Assembly (NCBI RefSeq): GCF_030867145.1
Contig: NC_134414.1
Coordinates: 69,632,814-69,696,813 of the forward strand
Reading direction: 5' to 3'
Origin: Opisthocomus hoazin
Lineage: Eukaryota > Chordata > Aves > Opisthocomiformes > Opisthocomidae
DNA length: 64,000 nt
Of this stretch, positions 48,099-59,807 are shown piece by piece. The notes under the pieces are model-generated. The model did not search any database. It worked only from the letters and a program-made list of their open reading frames with translations, and had not been told where the DNA came from. How positions within the stretch are numbered: the stretch's first letter is position 1; the number at the start of each line of letters is the position of its first letter. Made by a program: the position numbers and the translations under genes.

Positions 48099-51000
48099 AA
48101 TCACAGTGTAGAACAACAGAATTTCTGGAGCTTGTAATTTGTAGCAAGACAGGCAGTTCAGTGGCTGGAGAGTGTAAAGACAAGTCTGAACATAAATGCA
48201 GTTCTTCTGACCATGGCCCCTGGATGTTTCTCCTGTTTACATGTCTATAAATGAAGAGCAAAGATCATAGATATAACCCAGCAATTAAGTTCTCCAGGTA
48301 TATCACATAAGAAGTGGGCTGGTTAAAGAACAAAAGAGCAGGTTTCCAAAATTAAAATTATGCTGTCTTGAATTTCTTTGCAGTACTGCTTTTCTGGTTT
48401 TGAAGGCGTTGGACTACAGTTGCCCAATTAGAAATCTCATTTTCTTTATTGCTTTCGAACAGAAAAATCCTGGGGTCTGTTACCTTCTGAGAAATACAGA
48501 CAAAGTCAATAAAGTAATGAAATGTTTAGATTCTCCAAGTATTTCCTGTGAAATAGTAAAACCGTTATTTGATTAAAATAATATAGAATCCAGCACTGGG
48601 ATATTAATCATGCTGCATCAAAGGCAGAGATTAAAATATTATTCCTCTTTTGTCAAGCCTGTTACTAAGAAAAGACTCGAAGTAGAAACACTTCAATATT
48701 TGTTCTTTAGATAAATAAGATTAAATTTTAACCTTTACTCTTCCGAAACCCTTAGAGAAACATTGATTTATCTGCAGCTGAAATTAATATTGGATTGCTT
48801 TATTGATTCATTGGCTAAAGGCACAGACTAGCTGTGGAAAATCCTCTCTGTTTGCATTGCCACATTGAACAGGAACAAAAAAAAGCCATTTAAAAGCAGT
48901 TTAGCCTTGAGAGAATGGGCACTTACTGTGAGGTTTGGCATTCTAGCAAAAAAAATAAAAATTCGTCACATAGCCCACTTAAGAATCAACATATCTATAT
49001 GGAACAGCTTGATAGACATGATGAACAACTGACTATGATTACACTTCTCGAGGTACTGCTCAAAGGCAGTCTTATACCACAACATAGAAAAGCCTTCAGA
49101 GGACACAAGGATTGAAAGAATAAATATCAAAAATAAACAACCTCCCAAACGACTCTGAGTCAGAGCTTCAGCTGCAGTAAATCACCATGAATGCAATGGT
49201 GGCATATTCCTCATCTGCAGCCACTGAGACCGGGGGCCCAGGGTTTATCTTTGCGCAACAGCTTGTGATATTTAGACTGCAAATTGGCAGCAGTAAAAGG
49301 GCAATCGGTCAGTACGTTGTAGGTGATCCGGGTGACCCTGCTAAGGGCAAGCTCAGTGTGAACTCACTTCCCAGTCTCTGTGTTTACACCCTCATCTTGT
49401 GGAAAGTTTGAGATAATTTGAGGTAATCATCGCTCCGTAGTGAAGGGCTAAACACCTCACAGCCACCTCTGGGTCAGATTAAGTGAAGCAATAGATCTGG
49501 AGATGTAGCTGCTGTATCCTTTACTCCTCCCCTATCCCCGTAGCTTCTTTGAGTTTATACACATTTACAGGAACCATGATAGCTTCACCTAGATTTATCA
49601 CGCAGCTGAAGGAACGGCAAAGTACACAACCCCCTGCACCTTCTGGTCCTTTTGCAGGATGGCAGCACTTTTCTGAAAGGTTTGATGCAAACTGGCTGCT
49701 TTGTCATGCCGACCGGCTTCACACCCTTCACCAAGGAGCAGTGGGAGCATCGAGTGGAGGCTCTGCTCTGCCCGGAGCCTCCCCAGCAGGGAGGAGCTGT
49801 CAGTCTCCAGCAACGCATGGGATGGTTCCTCTCCTGATCCATGGGAAGCATTCGTGTCTCCTGATACGAAATGGCACTGCCCGCAACTGTCGGAGAAGTC
49901 GATCATGGTGTTGCTTTGTTTTTTCAGATTCATCACATTGAATGAGGAGCTTCATCTGCAGTTAGATAAAAGCACTCTTGAGCAAATGATCTGAGTTTTA
50001 ACTGAGAGCAACCAGTCTCACCAGTTTCAACATCTGCATCTGAATCAGGTCAATTGCCAGTAAAGGGCCAGTATTACAGAAATTATCATTATTTTTTCCA
50101 GGACTAACTGCTCTATCAAATAGGGTTGTAATGCATTGGAGCACCACAAATAAAGACTATGCCTTGGAGACCTCATAGGGATACCGGGGAGACCTCTCCC
50201 CAGTCATTAAGTGTACAAACTTGTCTTAAAAGCCCTCATGCCTGGGTGAAAGGAACATTTTTCAAGGAATTAGAAGCATATATTAACTTTACTGTTTCAC
50301 GGTCAGACTTTTCACACAAAAATATTCTGGTGGAGATGGATGGAAATACATCCTTTTATACAAAAGTTTCATCATTTGATCTGGCATTTTGAATTGGGGG
50401 TACACTTCAGTTCACCTTTTTTGGGAAAATCTAAGTTATATTGCGAGATCTAAGTCTGGAACCTTTTGCTGGGGCAAAATTTCAGTGTCGGAGTTTGTCT
50501 GAGGTAGAATGGTAGGCCTGGATGTTCACTGCTGCCACACAGCTTACGCAGGTTAATGAATGAATGGGGAAATAGCAACTGCATTGTTGGGAACACCCAC
50601 ATTTTCAGACAGGATCCTTACTTAATGAGAAGGAAAACTATTTTTAGGAGCAGTAACAGAAATTTCAGAGGTTGAGACAGAATAATGTATTAATGTTTAA
50701 TTCCTGTCAAATGTGGGAGTTCGCTTTGACTGGTCCATCTGCAACAAGCACGTTTCCAAGTAAGGGAATCCCATTCCTTTATCTAGACCCTTCTGATTTT
50801 CGTATTAATGAATGTTTCAAGGTGTGTCTAACTCCATCTTCTGCCTCCTGCATTTACAATATGTAAACATAGCCTGATGTTTATATCCTCTTCCTTCTGT
50901 AAGAGCTAGTATTTTGGCAGTAGTGCTCCTCACCTTCTAGGCATACCTTCTACATTCAGTTTAGCACTTGCTGACACATTTTTATGATTGTGTTTATTAC

Positions 51001-53531
51001 TCACTTCAAGCAGAGGGGAAAAGATGCAAAGGGGCCCTGTAAAGAAATACTGCAGATCAAGCAGACTTTTCAAAAACTTTTGGCAGCCACATGTTCAACA
51101 CATGACACTATGTTGCTTAATAATACGAAAAAAATCATGAGGCCATGGCTCATATGAAGCAATGTTATGTGTCATATCCATCCCACAGGCCAAAGATTCC
51201 CCATCCCTAGCTTGAACATTGTAAAATATATGGTTAGTCCGATATATAGATTCAACACACCACAACAATAAAAAAAAAAACAAAACCAACAACCCAGGGA
51301 TCTGTATTTTCAAAAGTGAACAGTGACATTTTCTGTCCCTATTATTCTGGTAGGCCACTGAGATACTTCAGAGAAACACCATTTTCAGAAGTCAGATTCC
51401 CCCTAAACGTCACAACTCGTACCCTTAAATATCTATCGTCAACTATGAGTTACGTATTCAGGGCTCCTAAAAAGCAAAAACCCCATTCATTAAATATGAT
51501 CTCTGTTTGCAGACCCTTTCAGAGATTCTTGCCCCCAGTAAAAGCCAGGTGCAAGTTAGGTGAGTGCTGTAGTGCATCTTGATGTCTCTGCAACTCCCAA
51601 GTGCTTTTCCTCACTCAGAAGACACTCAAATGAGTTCAGAATTAGTGTAGCAAAGAACTGAACCATTTCTCCTTCCCATTCCCTTTGAGAACAGAAAGTA
51701 AGTTGAACGGTAGGAATAGGTGTTGAAGGCAGCAACTTGCTTGTCCCATGTTCATTACTTGAAGGCTATTGAGAGATGATGCCTTTTATAGTGGTCTCCA
51801 GGGCCACTATGAACTGGAGAATTTGGGAACGCTTCTAAGCTTCAGGGCAGGGGTAAGTGCTCAAGGTAACCTCATTCCACACTGGGATGACACCTGGACA
51901 TTTGTCAACACTTTCCTGAATGCTGTACCACAAAAAGTAAACCAAGGTTCCCAAGAAGGCTGGAAGCCATGGACCACTTTGAGGTGCTCAAGCAGGATAG
52001 TCACTGGACAAGGACTTCAAAGGCCTGCTCTCAGGTCAGTGCAAATGTTGCACTGTCTGGATGCAGCAGCCATCACACCAAACTGTGCTGTGGGTGGGCT
52101 GAGCATCCAAAGGTTTCCTTTATGCTCCGATTATCAGAAATTGAGCCCACCAGAGAATCCGACACTGGATTTCCAGATGTCTTATCAAATATCTTCTTTT
52201 TCTGTGGTGTCATAAGGCACCACTCAAATACCCTCTTGACAGCAGAAAAGGAGAAGATACTTTTGGATAGTCGTATTTCTTCAGAGGGATTTCAAACACT
52301 AAAGCAATTGCTCTTTCTCTTCAAAGATGTAGGCACCAGCAGATCCACAATGTCCCATTTTGTCTCCCCTAGCTAAGCCTGCAGCTAAAACGGTCAGGAC
52401 AGATGAGGCAGAACTGAACGTTCTCTCTTGGGCAGCATATACATTATCTGCGATTTATGTCTGCACTATGTGGCTTAAGTGGGCACTACAGCAGCCACAG
52501 GACGATCCTACTGCAGCAGACGGGATTGCTCTTTTCCATTCTTTCAGACAAAGATCCTGAGCTTGCCCCAATGAGCCAGGTTTTGTCCTTTTAAGACAAA
52601 GTTGTGTAAGTATGGTCCTTCAACCTTCCCCAAAACATAAGGTAGCCATGGAAGTACCAGCCCACTTGGTGGTAAATGTGGCCACAAGAATATGATGTAC
52701 ATGTCCCAAGATAGGATTTCACTCCCAATGACTTTAAATTTGGTACCCTAGAGATCATGTCTCCTGCACCAGCAAATCCTGCACATGACCGACAACGATG
52801 TGCCACTCAGACACTCCTCAGCACAAGCTCTCTTGCTGAGATCTTGCTAAGAACTCAGCAAGACTGCTGTGAAATGGATATCGAGCTTTTTCTGGATCTA
52901 CCGCTCTCATCCCCTTTCCCTCCTCATCACAGTCCCTGTCATGAGTCAGCGACCCTTGCGCAGGTCATTCACCTGGGCGCAAGGAACATTGAAAAAGGGT
53001 CATTTGCACAGATCTAATGCACATTCCCACTCACCAGGAGCAGATCAGGCCCCGGTAACCCCATGACAGCTACGACTGCGCCCCAGAGCCCCTGCATGCA
53101 AGCCAGCAGATGAAGATACCTACACAGAGCATGAGCTTCCCGTTCACCTTGTACCAGTATAAGTGACGACAGAGCATGTATAGTGCAAGCCTGTTCCCAC
53201 TAAATAGGCTGCCAGCAGGACTCCCATAGTTTTCCACTCACTTTTGAAATGGGAATTGACCAAATTCTGGTCCTAGTTATTTCCTCAAATATACAAACTT
53301 TGCCTTTATAATATTGATCATCTTATTCTTAAATAAGATTTAAAATGACTTTATGACTTTTCAGGAGTGTCACACGTGTTAAAACAAAAGCAGGGAAGTA
53401 TGTACGGAGCAGTAAGATTTATTCAGAAAAAGTGTGTTTCCCTTTAAAAGAGACAATAAACTGGTTTTATGTAAACAACCAGAAAAACCACCCCACCCCT
53501 AGAGAAAACAGGCACACAAATACTTTACTCC
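48099..53531. other. unique non-coding stretch
   Basis: No CR1, LTR or gene recognised. A GC-richer patch at 49.6-49.9 kb has overlapping frames on both strands (up to 130 codons), and 51.77-52.38 kb has plus frames of 148 and 135 codons. None shows a known motif or convincing exon boundaries. The GU-rich element around 53500-53525 belongs to the poly(A) site described next. Confidence 0.4.
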
Positions 53532-53548
53532 TTTCATAAATAATGTAT

Positions 53549-53554
53549 TTTATT
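53549..53554 (-). terminator. poly(A) signal AATAAA with GU-rich downstream element
   Basis: Canonical hexamer on the minus strand, followed about 30 to 45 bases later by a GU-rich sequence. It is the best polyadenylation-site candidate I found in the window and defines the end of the candidate exon up to 56008. Confidence 0.4.
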
Positions 53555-54177
53555 GCATATGGCTATTAAGGAGAGCATCCATGATCAATACAGACTAAAT
53601 ACAATACACTACTCTAGTTCCATTTACTCTGGTCTCCAGCAGCATCACATTTATCCTTATATACAGCGTGTACATTGGAAGACACAGCAAGATAAGTTAA
53701 GTCTCTTGTCATATCACAATAGCAAGAAATATATTTAACATCTTGATATCCAGAAACAATACGTACCCAAAAAGAAAACACTGCTTAATAACTGTTAAGG
53801 TTATATAGCAAAAAATATTTTAAATTTAAGGTAAGTAAGTCAGGCAAAATGTACAAAGACCCAATATACATTGTGAAGTTTTAGCAAACATAACATTTAT
53901 ACATTTTGGTTCCATTCTGTAAACTAAATTACGAATATAAGTATTGCATATGCCTTGGTGAAATATACAGGATAGAGAAGAATTGACTATATTGTCAAGT
54001 TGTTGTTTTGAAGTTGCTGTATGCATTTTAGCCATTTGTTTTAGTGGCATGATTTCTCAATTGGTACAGAGGGCTACTTCAAAATCGAAGTTCAGAACAT
54101 TGAACTCAGCAGGCACCACACTCAGTGCTGGGGGGCGGGGGGATTTCAGACAGAAAATGGTTTGGGTTTTTTTTGTG

Positions 54178-54201
54178 GTTTGTTTGTTTGTTTGTTTTTT
54201 T
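54178..54201. repeat. (TTTG)n short microsatellite
   Basis: About five GTTT units next to a run of T, preceded by G-rich sequence at 54130-54142. Low-complexity DNA inside the candidate 3'UTR. Confidence 0.85.
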
Positions 54202-55365
54202 AGTTCCAGACTTGAAGAAGCAGCATTTTAGAATGTCTTAGAACCATTTATAGTATTATTATTTAAAAAAAGAACCCTCAAACAGATCGATAAGGTATTT
54301 AAATTTACTTTAGATCTAATATTGTATTAGCCTATGCATTGCTGTGATTTAAGACCCCAAAAATTACACTGAAAAATAAAGTGTGTCATGGGGTAGGGAA
54401 GGAATTAGTTTACATTCATCTTTGTCTTGTAATACAATCCTCAGTTCTAAAAATTCAGCATGTAAGCAGGAAGACCGCATTGCCATTCATCATATTTGTA
54501 AGACATTGACTCTCGTCTTCCTCAGAAAAAAAAATTCCAAAAGATAATTCACTGTTAATAGCGAAGTACAGGTTCCACCTAGCACAATGATTTAAAAAAA
54601 GAAGAAAAAAACCAAAGTCTCACATAACTCAAATAACTTAGTAATACTTACACGTCTATCAGAGCAGGCACTGCGGAGGTACCCTTAAAAAGTACACAAA
54701 CTCTTCAAAAAAATTTATCGAAGAAGCAAGGTGGCATGACATTCTGCTAGTCTGGTGCAACAGCTGTATGTGACACTTGTGACGGCAGCCGCCACATCAC
54801 TTGGATTTTCCGGCTACAGGCAATGTGATGCACAAGTAGCCTTGGAAAGAACTCAGGACAAGTGACTGCTATGGTTCTGCTTCCCTGTAATAATGCCTGC
54901 AGCTGCAACGGTGCTTTCCTGGTAGAAGGCAAATCTCAGGACTTTCTAGATGGCAAGATAATACTGTGTTAATATTAGCGCTTGAATCTGCCCTATACCC
55001 ATTATCATCCCTGCATTCCTAGCATACCTATGTGGATTTTTGGTTACAAGAAACGCAGCTAAGAAGAGGGTTAGCTGACAAAAGTGAGCTTGTAAATAGG
55101 AGAAAAGGCTTTTGCAATCTGAAGTACCTACATAAACACCTACATAGAGAGGATTAAACAAGTGTGTCAAAGGTAAAGAGAGATACCCCCAATACAGTTT
55201 GATGTTTCTAACTTACGTTGCTTCAGTTACACATCTTTATATATTTTTCTTTTTAAACTACTCCGTCCAAGTCCGATTCACAGAGTTTCATCCCATTTTA
55301 GACTTTCCAGTGCCCTGGTTCAGCTCCATCTGAGAACTAAACCCTGCGGCTAGTGATTCACAACC

Positions 55366-55385
55366 CAGCAGCAGCAGCAGCAGCT
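55366..55385. repeat. (CAG)n microsatellite, 6 units
   Basis: Six CAG triplets, the last followed by CTG. On minus one frame reads as a leucine run, which explains the short open frame there. Confidence 0.9.
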
Positions 55386-55865
55386 GTACGTGTTGCAAGT
55401 TCAGTAAGGCTGACGACCGTTCTTGAGAGAGACTCAGCATAGAGATAAAGGAGGTCCTGTCGTACACCAACACCGCAAATCCGGCTTTACTTTGAACTGA
55501 GGTAGTACTGTGGTAGGCTTGAAGTTATGCCAGTAAATACCAGATCTTACTGCTTCAGCAGGTGTTACAGAAACCCCTAATATGCCGAAGAATAAATACA
55601 GTTTGTCTTGAAAAAGGAAACGAAGGCATTGGCCATTTGTTAAAGAGGCCGGCAGAAAAGTTCCTACGATCTAAAGAGCATCTCTAACTTCTGTCGAAAC
55701 AGCAGGAAAATGATACTGTAGATGCCATGGACAGGTAACGAGTTAGGCAGGTTGCTTTCCCTTCCTCCCAGATTTGTTGCACAGTTTTGTCCACAACAGT
55801 TAAGTAACTGTCCGGACCAATAACAACAACAACAGCAAAAAGTAAACCTTAAGCAGCTTCAGTTA

Positions 55866-55916
55866 CAAAAAAAAAAAACAAAAAAAAAAACAAAAACAAA
55901 CCACCAACAAAAAAAC
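55866..55916. repeat. A-rich low-complexity tract
   Basis: Runs of A separated by single C residues, about 50 bases, within the candidate 3'UTR. On minus this is a U-rich tract just downstream of the candidate splice acceptor at 56009. Confidence 0.85.
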
Positions 55917-56008
55917 TCAAAACAAGACAAAATGTATATGCCGAGCAGCTTCTTTGAATGTTGTACTCTGTTGTTTGAGGTCATGGTGAGAAAACTAACT
56001 CCTTCACT

Positions 56009-59000
56009 CTGAAAAGAAAAATGAAAGAAAGTCAATAAACGCTGCAAAAAATATACCATTTTTATGATTTAAACAACACAAAAGAGAGATTATTCAGAAT
56101 GGGTTTTCATGGGAAAAAAGCTATGTAACAATTGCTTCTGTATTTGGATACATCATAAGGTATTGCAGAGGCAATACAGGGAGTACTCCCCAATCCAATA
56201 CCACCTTCTCCTTGTAGAACTTTTTGGCTGTGGCTCTTCAGACCAGCAAACCACGGGAGACAGAACTGGATAGAAAACCCGACACAAAATCCCCCCACTT
56301 TGTTGCGACCATCACTGTTTGCATCAGTGGAAAGGAAAAGGGGTTGCAGAAATAGATACAACCTCAACTGGTTTTTTAGTCAGCTGGGTGTTACGAAAAG
56401 CTGTCCATTTCCAGACATTAAAAACAAGTTTCTTGAGACTATGCTGTCTTTAGTGAAAGAGTCTTCTAAAAGCTTAAGCAAAGTATAGAAAGCACCTTCT
56501 TCTTATTTAATTATCAGATTTACAAAGTAACTATTATTCCAGAAGTAAAAAAGTGGTTAGGTATGCAAATAGAAGGAATCTTCCCCAGATTACCAACTAC
56601 AAAGCTGTTTTAAATAATCAAGGTGAATCATGCAGCAAAATACAAACTGATTACAATCCCAAATTTTAAAGAATTCAGCTGACTCCTTTCATCTTTTTTC
56701 GCTGCACAGAATTAATGGATAGTATGTGCCACTGCCATAAAGGGACTTCACAACATTAACTCACAACATTAAGATGATTTGTTAACATGGTCATTAAAAA
56801 TCAAAATTGCCTTAGTATATTGCTTATTGTGTAGATTTTTCCTGTTTCCTATACTGGGAAAGCAGCAATACACAAACAGTAGTGATTAAAACACAGAGAC
56901 ATGACAAAACATTGACACCTCATTTTGAACGGCACCAACTAAGTGGTAAATCCCAATACAGCATCAGGCTACAAGATTAGATTCACACTAAGTGCTATTA
57001 ATAGTGTTTAGCTCATTTAATAGTTTCTAGCAGGTTTTTATGTTGTATATGTTGTCCCCAAGTTTACAAGTTAGATGAAAATTTTAGTTTTAAGATGTAC
57101 TATGCAAATTTTCCTGAAAATTGAAGTTATTTGGAACATTTGGGGAATTCACATTGTTACTTAGAAAATTCCATAAAGGACATAACCCATTAATTTTGAC
57201 TGTACTGATACAAGAACTCAGTATTCCTGTGTATTTTTAATTCCTTTGTGACCATAAAACCAAAATCAATTATATATGGAACCTGAATGCTGAAGTAAGC
57301 ACAGTGCTTATCTGTGCAAGTTTCAATCCACATAAGCCTCTGATAAACCAATACAAAAGTTTTTCCTTCAAGCTTACACAAAAGCAAAGGTTGACATATC
57401 TTGGCACGTAAGTGAGAACGGCTAAATTGCCACTGAACCTCTCAGAGCTAAGGTTTACTAAAGGAGTAAGTCCTGCTGAAGTCAATTCAAGCCGCTATAC
57501 GATCAGATGCTTAGGATTTTATTTCATGACACAGCTTGAGATGAATTAATAGCTTACCCAGACCAGAAGGAAAGCATCTCATTGCCCCCACCCCTTGCCA
57601 TTTATTTGCTCCCACTTTTAACTTAGTTTCTGACCAGAACTCTACCCATTCCATCTTCAGAAAATGAGCTTCTGTTGTTTGGGCTGGGAGGGTGCTTCAA
57701 ATTACGAACCTGAACTGGTTTACGATGCAATCAAGAGAGCCCCAAAACTGCCATCACCATCCAGTACAGCTGTGTGAGAGAACGCGTGGCAGGATGGATG
57801 TCTCTCCAAAGGGAGCCGAGACCCCTTGTTTGAGGAAGAGGCGCCCGACAAACCACCTGGTTCTGACTTTTGCTCAGGGAAGCAGGATGCATATGCATCA
57901 CACAGGCAAACAAGTGTTTAAAAACACACGCTTACTCTGTGTTATTGCTTTCCTCCTCCAAATGGAAACAAACCTGACAACTAAACTTAGGTTCCCAAAA
58001 GCGGCCACATGACAGCAAAAGCCAGATAAAGTTAAAAAAAAAAAAACCACCATGTGTTCATATAAGGAAATCAGAGGAAGATACTTTTGCACATGCAAAG
58101 AACACAAAGAAGTATGTTTCCAGAAGTATGTCAGCCTAGGGCGGTCATCAGGGAGGATTATTAGCAACTGAGTAAACCTGACATTCTTACAGCACAATGG
58201 GTACTTTCCAGGCAGAACTAAACTGGAGCAGGTGAAGTGGCCGATGCCTCAAAGCACTTCCAATCTTGGTTCACAGGGCTTTGTAGGCAGACGATGGGAT
58301 TGTGGGCACAAGCCTAAGAGCCTATGATTCAATAAACACATCATCCAATGAGTCTCTAACGCCGACCTGTAACTCAAAAACTAACCCAAACATAGTCTTC
58401 AACAATGAAACAATTTCCTCTGAATCAGGTTTCGAATAAGCTTTGAATCAAGAAAGCAGAAATAACTACTGCTACCATTTGATCTACATAACAGCAATGT
58501 CAGATTCAGAGGAAGCTTACTTGCAAGAAGCAAGTTGCAAGTTCCATGCTAAAGTTAAAAAAAAAAAAAAAGAATTACATCAATATCACTGTTAATTTTT
58601 ACTTCACTGATTAGTATCTTTTACTTATTTCAGGTCTCAGGTCAACATTCCACTTGCACAGCAAGTCACACCAGTATACATGGTCTTTATCCAGGAACTA
58701 AACAACATTCCTACAGGACACGAATGTATTCATTGACAACCTCATTCCCCATGGGCACACACAGATCAAAATACAAAGTCCCACACCGTGTCAATACCGA
58801 AGTTTCCTCTTGGTTTTGGGCTTTATTAAGAAAAGCATTCCCGATCGCCACTGAGTTTCCAAAACTAAAGCTTACTGATTCTTGGAGAATAAATCAGATA
58901 ATAAACACACAGAGGAATTGCTAGGAAACTACCAAACACTCCAAGACTTGTTAAATACACTGTGAAGAGAATACAACAGCTAGTCAGTTAAAGAAGATCT

Positions 59001-59149
59001 AGCCTGCTTATTAGTTTTCAAAGCCAGTATGCAATGAATAAAAACTTTCTTAATCCCTAAAAATAGTTCTCATCTGCTAACGAGCACACAGACAGAAACA
59101 GCTACTCATGTGGCTCACGGCAAAACACGTCGCTGGGTATCCAGCACCA
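56009..59149. other. unique AT-rich stretch
   Basis: No repeat recognised. A minus frame at 56107-56367 (86 codons) has no known domain. A-runs near 58035-58046 and 58558-58571. If the exon ending at 56008 is real, this would be intron. Confidence 0.4.
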
Positions 59150-59760
59150 GTAAACTCATTCCGCTGGCAGCGCAACCGCCGGAGCGGATCAGCTGTGGGA
59201 CGCAGAGCCCCCAGCTCCGCCACGGGCTTCCGCGCCGACTCCAGGCAAATCGCTTGGTGGCTTTGTTTCCCCTCCCTGCACTGCCTGCCAAATTGATTAA
59301 GGCTCTGATCCCGCTAACTAATTTTTCCTGGAAGAGCAATCCTACCGATACAACCGAACCCGGAGGTGAAGGACACGCAGGTCTGCGGGCACCAGGCCCG
59401 GCCATGAGATGGCACAGCGCAAGGCACCGCGTCCCACCCGCGGGGAGATGGCTTCGGCCTCCCCCGGCACTGGGATGAGACACGGGGCCCTGGGCGAGGC
59501 AGCCGGCCAGCCAGAGAAGGCAAGGGTCCCTCCCTGCCCTCCAGCCCCAGGCACCGCACCTAGCTGGGCACCCAGCTGGCGATGGGCTTACAGGCATTAG
59601 CACGGGTGGTAGCCATGCGCCTCGGCAGCACCTTCGCTCGGCCCAGGGCAGCCAGAGCCGGGTGGCAGGCGGCAGAGGCCGAGGGTGGGAAGGGACAGCA
59701 TGGGTCCTCATGGGCACCAACAGCGATGGGAGATGGTCTGAACCGCGGTCTCCAAGGGCT
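59150..59760. promoter_or_regulatory. CpG-island-like block
   Basis: Around 600 bases with high G+C and dense CpG, in sharp contrast to both flanks. About a dozen CpGs fall in 59160-59260 (AGCGCAACCGCCGGAGCGG and GCTTCCGCGCCGACTCC). Such blocks usually mark vertebrate promoters. Open frames of up to 261 codons on minus (59115-59900) and several on plus are a result of composition, with no domain seen. A promoter for a minus-strand transcript that ends near 53.5 kb is one possible reading; a plus-strand gene running out of the window is another. Confidence 0.45.
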
Positions 59761-59784
59761 TCTTCACGGGAGGGACTGTAGGAT

Positions 59785-59807
59785 GCACACACACTCACAC
59801 ACACACA
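59785..59807. repeat. (CA)n short microsatellite
   Basis: CACACACACTCACACACACACA-type dinucleotide run, about 23 bases with one interruption, at the right edge of the CpG-rich block. Confidence 0.9.

Larger units (their letters stand above)
53532..56008 (-). other. candidate 3'-terminal exon, mostly 3'UTR (unidentified gene)
   Basis: On the minus strand a strong acceptor, TTCTTTCATTTTTCTTTTCAG, ends at 56009, with TATTGAC as a possible branch point just upstream. About 2.5 kb further on is AATAAA (TTTATT on plus at 53549-53554), then a GU-rich stretch on minus (TTTGTGTGCCTGTTTTCTC, around 53503-53521), so cleavage near 53532 is plausible. The first bases of the exon can end a reading frame as VKELVFSP and a stop, with one base from the previous codon, or stay open longer in another frame. 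There is no long open frame, many A/T runs and a CAG run, as in long brain-type 3'UTRs. The gene would lie to the right. I cannot identify it; the call rests on signals only. Confidence 0.3.

Noticed and set aside
51769..52376. Overlapping plus-strand frames of 148 and 135 codons
   Set aside because: They overlap in different frames, show no family signature, and have no convincing exon boundaries.
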